The notes beneath the pieces were generated by a model. That model was not told the origin of the DNA and made no database searches. It was given only the letters and a program-made list of their open reading frames with translations. A DNA stretch of 64,000 nt from Beroe forskalii (lineage: Eukaryota; Ctenophora; Nuda; Beroida; Beroidae): assembly GCA_011033025.1 (NCBI GenBank), contig WFMF01000018.1, positions 744,001 to 808,000 of the forward strand. Reading direction: 5' to 3'. Numbering within the stretch: the first letter of the stretch is position 1; the number at the start of each line of letters is the position of its first letter. Positions 45,303 through 56,279 of this stretch are shown here, piece after piece. A program made the translations under genes and the position numbers.

Positions 45303-45624
45303 AATCTTTGTTTCACTCAAATTTTTTATGGTAACTCAGGGGACCATTCTCTATCGATTGCACACCTCAGATCCCGCCCAAGTTGCTTTTGAAAAAATAT
45401 GCCCATTTTGTGCCCATATTTGGGCACAGCGCCACGGCCGCACCAGTGGGTCTGGGGGTACTAAACCTGGCCAAAAAGTTGGCCCACGGGGTATACCTTT
45501 TGGGTGAACCGTTATCTCAGAAACGTGTTTTCCCAAAAATTTGGCTTGAACCTCCCCCCCCCCCACCCTTAACCGATACTGCCTTGATTATATAAAAAAA
45601 AGAGGTAACTCGGTAATCTGCCGA

Positions 45625-45900
45625 TGCACACCTGGGGCACAACCTGGGCACACCTGGGGCACATCTCGGGCACATTTCGGGCACACCTCGGGCACACTTC
45701 GGGCACAAGACACACCTGGGGCACATTTGAGCACAACCACCTGGGGCACACCTCGGGCACCCTGGGGCACACTTGGGGCACATCTCGGACACAATTAATG
45801 CACAAACCATATCTGGGGCGCAACCAGCTGAGGGCACATTTCGGGCACATCTCGGGCACACCTGGGGCACATCTCGGGCACACCTGGGGCTCACTTCGGG
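45625..45900. repeat. ggcacacctggggcaca minisatellite
   Basis: About 22 copies of an 11-12-base unit alternating cacctggggca and catctcgggca. All are in the same orientation, so unlike the foldback arrays it cannot pair with itself extensively. The minus strand is open over it, encoding C-P-R-C-A-P repeats, a by-product of the unit. Confidence 0.88.
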
Positions 45901-46174
45901 AAATGAAGCAACTGGCTCAAATTCCACGTGCCTTATTTCAATGTTATCAAGACGAAAATCCTGTGTAATATTTCTACAACGTTCACGTGCTCCACAATTC
46001 CCATCCACCTTTATTTCATTATCGAATAAGTTAAAAAGATGATTGAATTCAAATCTTCATTGCAATATCATTATCACATAATATAATAGGTATGTATATC
46101 AATCATAAGGTACATACATAAATCATAATCAATATCAATATCACATTAGCATATAACACGTCAATGAATCTTAC

Positions 46175-47110
46175 TCGAAAATTCTACGCATCAACTGTGG
46201 CAGTTCTCTGTTAAAGTAGCGTCTGATAGAAGAGTCAGAGCGTGTCAGGCAGTGCCTCCGCAGCCAAATAAACTCACAGAGGGCCATGGAGGGCTGCGGA
46301 GTCTCTTCGGTATCCTGCCGTGTCCTCGTCGCATGTGCTTCTTGGCATGAAACCACATCCCTTCGCAGGTGTTCGTGTGAACGCCGGTAAGTGGGTCAAC
46401 AAAGCCTCTTCTGTGATTCACCACCAAATGTGTGTAGCCATGATGCCGCAGGGCGTTGTATCCCTTCCACTTGTCGGTGAGGATGATGGTGCGAGGAGCA
46501 ACATGTTGCTTGATGAGGCGGAGAAGGGTGTGGTGGTTCCGTCTGTTGCCTGTGCACTCTGCTAAGAAACAATCCGTGGTCGTTCTGCAGTGGCCTCCTA
46601 GGACCCACTTTCCGTTTACCCCTACTCCTCGGTTATTCTTGCGATTTCGAATTTTGACTCGTCTATCTCAACAATGTGCCCTCTCCCCGATTTTCCTTGT
46701 GGCTCCGTTCTCCAGGAGGTCCTCCACCATACACTGTCGAATAGCTTTGTAGAGGGATCGGACTGTTTTCTCGTTCATTGACAGGATCCTGGCTGCATCA
46801 GAGATGCTGGTACCGTTCGCAAAGATCCACAGAAGATGAAGGAAGTTTGTAAGGGTAATGCTTCGGTTGTAGAGGATGCTTTCTGCTCTGACCGAGAGGC
46901 TGTGTTGATCGCCAGGACAGGACCAGCAGTAGCCATCGCTGTATTTAGAAGTGGAGCAGGATCGTAGCTCCATGTAGATCTGACATTCCTGACAGAAGTG
47001 GTGAGGACGAAGGAGTTCCACATCGAGGCAGCAGACTGAAGTACTCGATCTTCTGAAGAGAGGATCCCAGTTGTTCTGAGATCTTCGTAGAGAGAAAAAG
47101 TTTGGGTCAT
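46175..47110 (-). pseudogene. Merlin-type (IS1016/ISXO2-like) DDE transposase, frameshifted
   Basis: On the minus strand: a zinc-binding-like start (H-H-F-C-Q-E-C, later Y-C-W-S-C-P), a helix-turn-helix-like region (ISDAARILSMNEKTVRSLYK), then after a frameshift near 46,680 G-H-I-V-E-I-D-E-S-K-F. A further shift gives G-K-W-V-L-G-G, T-I-I-L-T-D-K-W-K-G-Y and FVDPLTGVHTNTCEGMWFHA. This is the D...D...E layout of Merlin/ISXO2 transposases (V-E-I-D-E-S, T-D, H-T-N-x-x-E-G). Most catalytic positions are kept, but at least two frameshifts prevent translation. Termini were not found. Confidence 0.85.
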
Positions 47111-47390
47111 GATGGATGATAGTGAGCCGTTAGCTCATATTTATATCGAACAGGAGGACCAGGATGGAATACCATGATAGAGGACCATGATAGAGGACCA
47201 CGATAATTTTGTATGATACTTACAACTGGGTGACACATTCTGCAGGTCAGGCCACTGAGGGTAAACGAAGTTCCCTCAGAGGGTTATTAACTGACCTATG
47301 AAGGAAATACCCACTTGCGGCAGAGAAACATGCCGCATTTAAGGCCACGTTTTTGGCTGGGCTGAATTTGCAATTAACCTACTAGCCTAG

Positions 47391-47826
47391 ACAACACTTT
47401 ATACTTTCATACCATTACCAAATTTGAGGATGAGCAACTTTTGGTTAAGGGAAGGGTCATGTGTGCGGTGTAGGTTGAGTGTTAATGATTTGTGAGTATG
47501 TCATACAAAGGACAATGACAATACACAACAAAACATCAAGATACTCAACTTATGAAGGAGGTCAGTTGCCAGGCTTCTGATGAGGCACCCCGCACGCCAC
47601 CGCTGCACGCCTCTCACCTAGGGAGGTCAGCAACCCACCGCACACACGTCCATCCTCCTCCGAGCACCCCCCGCACTCCAGGAACCAGAGCCCACGTCAT
47701 GCCCCCAAGGAAACACTAGCCCGCCCCTTCATCATTGCCCCGACGTGACCGTTTAGTTCTCCATCCGTTAATTTACATTGCTCATCCTCAAATTTGCTCA
47801 AATTTGATTGTATAAAGTAGTGTTGT
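47391..47826. mobile_element. MITE-like inverted-repeat element, 436 bp
   Basis: acaacactttatac at the left and gtataaagtagtgttgt at the right, followed inward by aaatttgaggatgagcaa and its inverse ttgctcatcctcaaattt. Arms about 45 bp with a few indels. The interior is C-rich and non-coding. It lies about 280 bases upstream of the Merlin relic's start. Confidence 0.78.
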
Positions 47827-48040
47827 AAAGTTTAAAACTGGGAATAGGGGGAGACATTATGACCCAAGAATAACATCGACTGGTAACACGTATATGATCT
47901 TAACAGCGACACCCATATCATACCCATTACCCGAGATTCCCTTACACATGGGATTACCTCTTACCAGAGCTTCCCAAAACAGCGCTTCCCTAAATCTTCG
48001 TATTGCCTGATTTTCCGGGGCTCACCTCTATTATATAGAA

Positions 48041-48212
48041 CTATAGGTCGAAGGAGTAACCTAATACCACATATATATAGTGAGCGCGAAGCGCGAACTA
48101 TATATAGACGCATTATTGGCCGAAGCGAAGCTGAGGTCAATAATGGTTTGTTTTGGACGAGGCGAAGCCGAGTTCAAAACAATGTGGTATTAGGTACTCC
48201 TGAGACCTATGG
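48041..48212. mobile_element. 172-bp cloverleaf-like element with GCGAAGC hairpin loops
   Basis: The outer stem pairs ctataggtcgaaggagtaac and ctaataccacat with atgtggtattag and actcctgagacctat. Three hairpins lie inside: tatatatagtgagcgcgaag with its inverse half; cattattggccgaagcgaag with ctgaggtcaataatg; and gttttggacgaggcgaagcc with gagttcaaaac. Each loop region contains gcgaagc. The whole 172 bp can be drawn as a four-way junction. Confidence 0.88.
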
Positions 48213-48940
48213 TGATATTACATGGCGAAATAACATAAATTATGTGGTGGAAACTCATTAGAAATAAGAAACATGGCGTCTCATAGTTGTACTTGTATCA
48301 GGCGTCATGGGCAGAAAAAGTTTGAATGATCTCGCCGGTAATTACATTTTTTGTCGGGCCTCAAGACATGCACATGTGTCGGTGGAATGCATATTATTAT
48401 GCCATGTAGCAATTTACCACAGTGAAGCAAGAAAACGGCGTCATTTGAACAGCCTGTTGTTCATTGAGTCTCAAATACCACAGAACTCGAATATCTGCGT
48501 TCCACCAAAATTATTCAAATTGAATTGGCACTTAAGGAGGCAGGTAACCTTACTCGTTTTAAGTCTGTGAACAAATGTAGGCAACTCACGTCATAAACTT
48601 TCTTATTGAATCCATGACGATGCCATCATTGTAAATACCCTATCAACTCTTGGAAAATCTCATAACATGGGGTTATAGGATCAGAACGACGCTAAAAAAT
48701 ATGTAGGCAACTCACGTCATAAACTTTCATATGGAATCTACGTCGGAGTCATCACTGTAAACACAGCTTATAGGGTCGGAAACGACCACATAACATGGGG
48801 TTATAGGATCCATCCCGACCCTATAATATTGAAATAACCCGATGTATATGGTTGCAAATAAGGGCTTATGAGCCATGTAATACAGTATACACGGTATTAG
48901 CCCAAACTAGACTCACCTCATTGCCGGGCTTCACAGTTCA
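48213..48940. other. Non-coding stretch with a short internal duplication
   Basis: gtaggcaactcacgtcataa followed by actttc occurs at about 48,578 and 48,704, and cataacatggggttatagga at about 48,662 and 48,791. This is a diverged tandem duplication of roughly 125-130 bases. No gene. Confidence 0.5.
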
Positions 48941-48949
48941 CCATGCCCG

Positions 48950-50060
48950 GCTCCACCTATATATAATCCCTGTATTTGGCTCCCCCGTATTAACTCGTTC
49001 TCCCCCATATTAACTTGGCTCCCCCAATTTCCCATATATAAACTCGGGCTCGCCCATACTAATTTGGGTTCCCCATACTAATTTGGGGTCCTCCATGCAA
49101 CTAATTTGGGCTCCACATATTAACTTGGGCTCCCCAATCCCCCATTACGACTTGAGCTCAGCCGTATTAATTTTGGCTCACCCATACTTATTTGAGCTCC
49201 CCATACTAATTTGGGCTCCCCCATACTAATTTGGGCTCCCCATACAAACTTCGGATCCCCAATGCAATACTATAAATTGGGCTCCCCAATCCCCCATATT
49301 GGGCTCCCCAATCCCCCATATTAATTCCCCCATACTAAATTGGTCAAATTGGAAGAACATCGGTTTTCAAAAAGTGGTAACAGAAGTGGAAGCGCTATTT
49401 CTGTCTTACATCCCAACTGCAACCCTAACATTCGTGGCTAAACCTTATCCTAACCATAAACAGTTAGGTTTTGGTCGATGGTTAGGGTTATGGTTATGAT
49501 TCGGAATAGTGTTTCCACTTATGCTTCCATGTTTTGAAAATCGGTGTTTTCCCAGTCTGCCCTAATTTGAGCCCAAGAATGTGGTGGAGCCCGAGTTTGT
49601 ATAGAGGCCCGAGTTTGTATGGGCCCGAGTTTGTAATTGTATGGAGATCTCAAATAGTGTGGGGGGATTGGGGGAGCCTAAATTAGTACGGGGGAGCCCA
49701 CGTTAGTACTACGGGGAGCTTATGTTAGTGTGAGGAAGCCCAAGCTAAGGGGGAGCCTGGTATGGGTGATGCCATGTTTGAGGGTGAGCCCAGAACATCA
49801 GTGAAGCCCGAGGTTCGGTGGAGCGTGGTATGGTGAAGCCCAAGGTAAGGGTGAGTCTGGTGAGGGTGAGCCCCTGTATCGGGGTTATCCCAAGGCATTG
49901 GTGAGGCCCAAGGTTCGGTGGAGCCTGGTAAGGTGAAGCCCTGCAATGAGGTGAGTCTGGTCCGGGTTAGCCCCTGTATCGGGGTTATCCCGGCGCATTG
50001 GTGAAGCCCAACGTTAGGTGGAGCCGGGTATGGTGAAGCCCGGCAATGAGGTGAGTCTTT
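48950..50060. repeat. Foldback array of ttgggctcccc words with central MITE
   Basis: Left arm (48,950-49,340): ttgggctcccc, catactaattt and variants. Right arm (49,555-50,060): inverse words (ggggagccca, gagcccgagt, ggtgaagccc). The arms are separated by the 49,356-49,548 MITE. They are similar by words but not collinear base for base. Confidence 0.8.
49356..49548. mobile_element. MITE of about 193 bp in the centre of the foldback
   Basis: Ends aacatcggttttcaaaa and ttttgaaaatcggtgtt; the next bases (gtggaagcgctattt and aatagtgtttccac) also pair. The middle has a ccttatcctaacc/ggttagggttatgg hairpin, as in other MITEs here. Confidence 0.82.
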
Positions 50061-50790
50061 GGGAATATTACGCATGTTAACGTATGATGATTACGTCATT
50101 TTAAAACTTTGTGGGGAATGAAAATATGGGGATATTTGTAAAAAAATCCCCAAATTTCATACCTTATAAATTTTTCTCATTTAAACTGGCTAACAGGCCT
50201 CCTTAAACCGGAGAGGAATAGCGAGAAACCATGCAAAATCGGTAACGGGCCAAACACACGCACGATCAAGTATACAGAAATACACTGGGAACTTGATTTG
50301 CGCTGTCGAATCACGCGCACAATGGAACAGCGGTACCTACAGAGCAGCGGTACCTCATTCGTAGACAGTAATGTACTTTTTTACACCATCTCATGGTTTC
50401 TTTTTATAGAAATCCACATTTTTGAAGATATAGACTTGGGACCTTCGAGAATCGATAGAGGATAAAATTCTACATTGTTAGTTGATCATAGATTTGCGAT
50501 ATCATGTTCCTGAGCTTCACAATGAATCGTTGAACACGCCACTACTGGAAAACCTCGTTTTCTGCCGCGAGGTGTTATTGATCATAACTTCTGACATGAA
50601 AGGCGTATTCAAATGATCTCTTCACCACTGAACTCCCTATGCTGTGCTCTATCGAATGGCCACCTTCAAAATTACTCTATCTGAAGTTTAGCCTATGAAA
50701 TCGGGCAATATTGTTGCAGAATTGCTGCGTTTCGCAAAACTGCGCACAAACAACTAGCAGCAGCGCTACCTCGCGTTCCGGGGTTGCCAA
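50061..50790. other. Non-coding stretch, nothing recognised
   Basis: No feature I can support. Confidence 0.35.
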
Positions 50791-50793
50791 AGT

Positions 50794-53700
50794 AACCCCA
50801 TCACACTCCTAAGTAACCTTATCACACTCCTAAGTAACCTTATCACACTCCTAAGTAAGCCTATCACACTCCTAAGTAACACTATCACACTCCTAAGTAA
50901 CCCATCACACTCCTAAGTACTTAAGTAACCCTATCACACTCCAAAGTAAGCCTATCACACTCCTAAGTAACCTTATCACACTCCTAAGTAAGCTTATTAC
51001 ACTCCTTAGAAATCTTATCACACTCCTAAGTAAGCCTATCACACTCCTAAGGAAGCCTATCACACTCCTAAGGAAGCCTAAGTAACCTTATCACACTCCT
51101 AAGTAACCCTATCACACTCCAAAGTAACCCCATCACACTCCTAAGTTATCCTATCACACTCCTAAGTAAGCCTATCACACTCCTAAGTAAGCCTATCACA
51201 CCCCTAAGTAACCCTATCACACTCCAAAGTAACCCTATCACACTCCTAAGTAACCCTATCACACTCCTAAGTAAGCCTATCACACTCCTGAGTAACCGTA
51301 TTACACTCCTGAGTAACCGTATCACACTCTTGAGTAACCCTATCACACTCCTAAGTAACCTTATCACACTCCTAAGTAACCCTATCAGACTCCTAAGTAA
51401 CCATATCACACTCCTAAGTAACCCATCACACTCCTAAGTAAGCCTATCACACTCCTAAGTAAGCCTATCACACTCCTAAGTAAGCCCATCACACTCCTAA
51501 GTAACCCTATCACACTCCTAAGTAAGCCTATCACACTCCTAAGAAAGCCTATCACACTCCTAAGTAACCTTATCACACTCCTAAGTAACACTATCACACT
51601 CCTAAGTAACCCATCACACTCCTAAGTACTTAAGTAACCCTATCACACTCCAAAGTAAGCCTATCACACTCCTAAGTAACCTTATCACACTCCTAAGTAA
51701 CCCTATCACACTCCTAAGTAAGCCTATCACACTCCTAAATAACCCTATCACACTCCCAAGTAACCCTATCGCACTCCAAAGTAACCCTATCAGACTCCTA
51801 AGTAACCCTACCACACTCCTAAGTAACCCTATCACACTCCTATGTAACCCTATCACACTCCTAAATAACCCTATCACACTCCCAAGTAAGCCTATCACAC
51901 TCCAAAGTAACCCTATCACACTCCCAAGTAAGCCTATCACACTCCTAAGTAACCTTATCACACTCCTAAGTAACCCTATCACACTCCTAAGTAAGCCTAT
52001 CACACTCCTAAGTAACCCTATCACACTCCTTAGTAACCCTATCACACTCCTAAGTAACCCTATCACACTCCTAAGTAACCCTATCACACTCCTAAGTAAG
52101 CCTATCACACTCCTAAGTAAGCCTATCACACTCCTAAGTAACCCTATCACACTCCTAAGTAACCCTAACACACTCCAAAGTAACCCTATCACACTCCCAA
52201 GTAAGCCTATCACACTCCTAAGTAACCCTATCACACTCCCAAGTAAGCCTATCACACTCCTAAGTAACCCTATCACACTCCTAAGTAACCTTATCACACT
52301 CCTAAGTAACCCTATCACACTCCTAAGTAACCTTATCACACTCCTAAGTAACCCTATCACACTCCTAAGTAACCCTATCACACTCCTAAGTAAGCCTATC
52401 ACACTCCTAAGTAACCATATCACACTCCTAAGTAACCTTATCACACTCCTAAGTAACCATATCACACTCCTAAGTAAGCCTATCACACTCCTAAGTAAGC
52501 CTATCACACTCCTAAGTAAGCCTATCACACTCCTAAGTAAGCCTATCACACTCTAAGTAACCCTATCACACTCCTAAGCAACCCTATCACACTCCTAAGT
52601 AACCTTATCACACTCCTAAGTAACCTTATCACACTCCTAAGTAACCCTATCACACTCCTAAGTAACCTTATCACACTCCTAAGTAACCCTATCACACTCC
52701 TAAGTAACCCTATCACACTCCTAACTAAGCCTATCACACTCCTAAGTAACCCTATCACACCCCTAAATAACCGTATCACACTCCTAAGTAACCTTATCAC
52801 ACTCCTAAGTAACCCTATCACACTCCAAAGTAAGCCTATCACACTCCTAAGGAAGCCTATCACACTCCTAAGTAACCCTATCACACTCCAAAGTAACCCT
52901 ATCACACTCCAAAGTAACCCTATCACACTCCTAAGTAAGCCTATCACACTCCTAAGTAAGCCTATCACACTCCTAAGTAACCCTATCACACTCCTAAGTA
53001 ACCCTATCACACTCCAAAGTAACCTTATCACACTCCTAAGTAACCCTATCACACTCCTAAGTAAGCCTATCACACTCCTGAGTAAGCCTATCACACTCCT
53101 AAGTAAGCCTATCACACTCCTAAGTAAGCCTATCACACTCCTAAGTAACCCTATCACACTTCAAAGTAACCTTATCACACTCCTAAGTAACCTTATCACA
53201 CTCCTAAGTAACCCTATCACACTCCTAAGTAACCCTATCACACTCCTAAGTAAGCCTATCACACTCCTAAGTAACCCTATCACACTCCTAAGTAACCCTA
53301 TCACACTCCTAAGTAAGCCTATCACACTCCTAAGTAACCTTATCACACTCCTAAGTAACCCTATCACACTCCTAAGTAACCCTATCACACTCCTAAGTAA
53401 CCCTATCACACTCCTAAGTAACCCTATCACACTCCTAAGTAAGCCTATCACACTCCTGAGTAAGCCTATCACACTCCTAAGTAAGCCTATCACACTCCTA
53501 AGTAAGCCTATCACACTCCTAAGTAACCCTATCACACCCCTAAGTAAGCCTATCACACTCCTAAGTAACCCTATCACACTCCTAAGTAACCCTATCACAC
53601 TCCTAAGTAACCCTATCACACTCCAAAGTAACCCTATCACACTCCTAAGTAACCCTATCACACTCCTAAGTAACCTTATCACACTCCTAAGTAACCCTAT

Positions 53701-54375
53701 CACACTCCTAAGTAACCCTATCACACTCCTAAGTAAGCCTATCACACTCCTAAGTAACCCTATCACACTCCTAAGTAACCCTATCACACTCCTAAGTAAC
53801 CCTATCACACTCCTAAGTAACCATATCACACTGATCCTAAGTTAGCCTATCACACTCCTAAGTAAGCCTATCACACTCCAAAGTAACCATATCACACTCC
53901 TAAGTAAGCCTATCACACTCCTAAGTAAACCTTATCACACTCCTAAGTAAGCCTATCACACTCCTAAGTAACCTTATCACACTCCTAAGTAACCTTATCA
54001 CACTCCTAAGTAAGCCTATCACACTCCTAAGTAAGCCTATCACACCCCTAAGTAACCTTATCACACTCCTAAGTAACCCTATCACACTCCTAAGTAACCC
54101 CATCACACTCCAAAGTAACCATATCCCACTCCTAAGTAAGCCTATCACACTCCTAAGTAAACTTATCACACTCCTAAGTAAGCCTATCACAATCCTAAGT
54201 AACCTTATCACACTCCAAAGTAACCCTATCACACTCCTAAGTAACCCATCACACTCCTAAGTAACCCTATCCCACTCCTAAGTAACCCTATCACACTCAT
54301 AAGTAAGCCTATCACACTCCAAAGTAACCCTTTCACACTCCTAACTGTCCCTTTCACACTCCTAAGTAACCCTAT
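50794..54375. repeat. 21-bp satellite, about 3.6 kb, roughly 170 copies
   Basis: Consensus cacactcctaagtaacccta-t, with variants aagcct, acctta and ccaaag. As 21 is a multiple of 3, the minus strand shows long open frames of the 7-residue word L-L-R-S-V-I-G; these are by-products. A marker block containing taagtacttaag occurs at about 50,911 and again 709 bases later at 51,620 with the same flanking variants, evidence of a block duplication. Confidence 0.97.
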
Positions 54376-54404
54376 CAAGCTATCAGTATCACACTGCACT
54401 ATAT

Positions 54405-55890
54405 CCATAGTTTGCTGAATTGCTTGCGGAGTAACTTCTACAGCTCCAAATTTAAGCTGGGAACATCCTAAATTCACTGAATTGCATGCAGAGTATCTTA
54501 AACAGATCCAAATTTAAGCTGGGAACATCCAAAATTCCCTGAATTGCATGCGGAGTAACTTTTACAGCTCCAAATTTAAGATGGGAACATCCTAAGTTCA
54601 CTGAATTGCATGCGGAGTATCTTAAACAGATCCAAATTTAAGCTGGGAACATCCAAAATTCCCTGAATTGCATGCGGAGTAACTTTAATAGCTCCAAATT
54701 TAAGCCGGGAACATCCTAAATTCACTGAATTGCATGCGGAGTAACTTTTACAGGTTCAAATTTAAGCTGGGAACATCCTAAATTCACTGAATTGCATGCG
54801 GAGTAACTTTAATAGCTCCAAATTTAAGCCGGGAACATCCTAAATTCACTGAATTGCATGCGGAGTAACTTTTACAGCTCCAAATTTAAGCCGGGAACAT
54901 CCTAAATTCACTGAATTGCATGCGGAGTAACTTTAATAGCTCCAAATTCAACCCGGGAACATCCTAAGTTCACTGAATTGCGTGCGGAGTTACTTTCACA
55001 GCTTCAAATTCAGATACAAGCCGGGTATATCCTGAGCTGATAAGGATTAAAATTGGGGCTGTGAAAGTAACTCCGCACGCAATTCAGTGAACTTAGGATG
55101 TTCCCGGGTAGAATTTGGAGCTATTTAAGTTACTCCGCATGCAATTCAGTGAATTTAGGATGTTCCCGGCTTAAATTTGAACCTGTTAAAGTTACTCCGC
55201 ATGCAATTCAGTGAATTTAGGATGTTCCCGGCTTAAATTTGGAGCTGTAAAAGTTACTCCGCATGCAATTCAGTGAATTTAGGATGTTCCCAGCTTAAAT
55301 TTGAACCTGTTAAAGTTACTCCGCATGCAATTCAGTGAATTTAGGATGTTCCCGGCTTAAATTTGGAGCTGTAAAAGTTACTCCGCATGCAATTCAGTGA
55401 ATTTAGGATGTTCCCAGCTTAAATTTGGAGCTGTAAAAGTTACTCCGCATGCAATTCAGTGAATTTAGGATGTTCCCAGCTTAAATTTGAACCTGTTAAA
55501 GTTACTCCGCATGCAATTCAGTGAACTTGGGATGTTCCCGGCTTAAATTTGGAGCTGTAAAAGTTACTCCGCATGCAATTCAGTGAATTTAGGATGTTCC
55601 CGGCTTAAATTTGAAGCTGTAAAAGTTACTTAGCATGCAATTGACTGAATTTAGGATGTTCCAGGCTTAAATTTGAACCAGTTTAAGTTACTCCGCATGC
55701 AATTCAGTGAATTAAGGATGTTCCAGCTTAAATTTGAACCTGTCCAAATTACTCTGCATGGAATTCAGTTAACTTAGGATGTTCCCGGCTTAAATTTGAA
55801 GCTGTAAAAGTTACTCTGCATGCAATACAGTGAACTTAGGATGTTTCCGGCTTGAATTTGGAGCTGTAACAGTTACTCCACACGCAATTC
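54405..55890. repeat. 62-bp repeat arranged as a giant palindrome
   Basis: About 10 direct copies of a 62-base unit (ctgaattgcatgcggagtaa, then tttaagctgggaacatcc) run to about 55,020. After a 45-base centre, about 13 copies run in inverse to 55,890. Variants match symmetrically around the centre: the gcgtgcggag and aaattcaacccggg forms nearest the centre occur in inverse on the other side (55,075 and 55,105). This indicates an inverted duplication, as in foldback transposons. Confidence 0.93.
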
Positions 55891-56279
55891 AGTAAACTGG
55901 ATTGGAGTCACATTGCAGTCCACGTTGTTTACTCATCAGATTCAGACGCTGTTTCCTTGCCCTAACCAAGGCCCTGGTTAGGGGAAGCTGTTTTCTAAGC
56001 CCGCTGACGCCAGCCGCAAATCAGCGCGGCGCTGATTCTCGAGAGGGTCTGTCAACGTCAGACAACAAATGACGCTGTCCGACCCAGTGGCCACCTTAAC
56101 AGTTTAAACGCCCTTTGTCTCTCGATGACCCTTACGACTACGAGCGCGAGTGACGTCGAAGGATGTTACCCTACCCTCGCGCGCGGCGCAACATTCCACA
56201 TTTGGACGGGACGTCACTTTGCGCTCTAGCCATCCAATCAGAAGAAATAGACAGGCAACGTCCGTCGAGAGTGACGTGG
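55891..56279. other. Non-coding spacer between two arrays
   Basis: Contains a ccctaaccaaggccctggttaggg hairpin-like sequence at about 55,962-55,985 and a GC-rich cagcgcggcgctga palindrome at about 56,022. No gene seen. Confidence 0.5.

Noticed and set aside
45517..46008. Cys-rich minus-strand protein (C-P-R-C-A-P repeats)
   Set aside because: Translation of the ggcacacctgggg minisatellite; no Cys framework of a known family and no flanking gene structure.
46320..46752. Plus-strand frames opposite the Merlin transposase
   Set aside because: Antisense shadows; the minus strand carries the recognisable DDE motifs.
51146..54477. Minus-strand frames of the heptad L-L-R-S-V-I-G
   Set aside because: By-product of a 21-bp satellite; breaks coincide with unit indels and the word count varies like satellite DNA.
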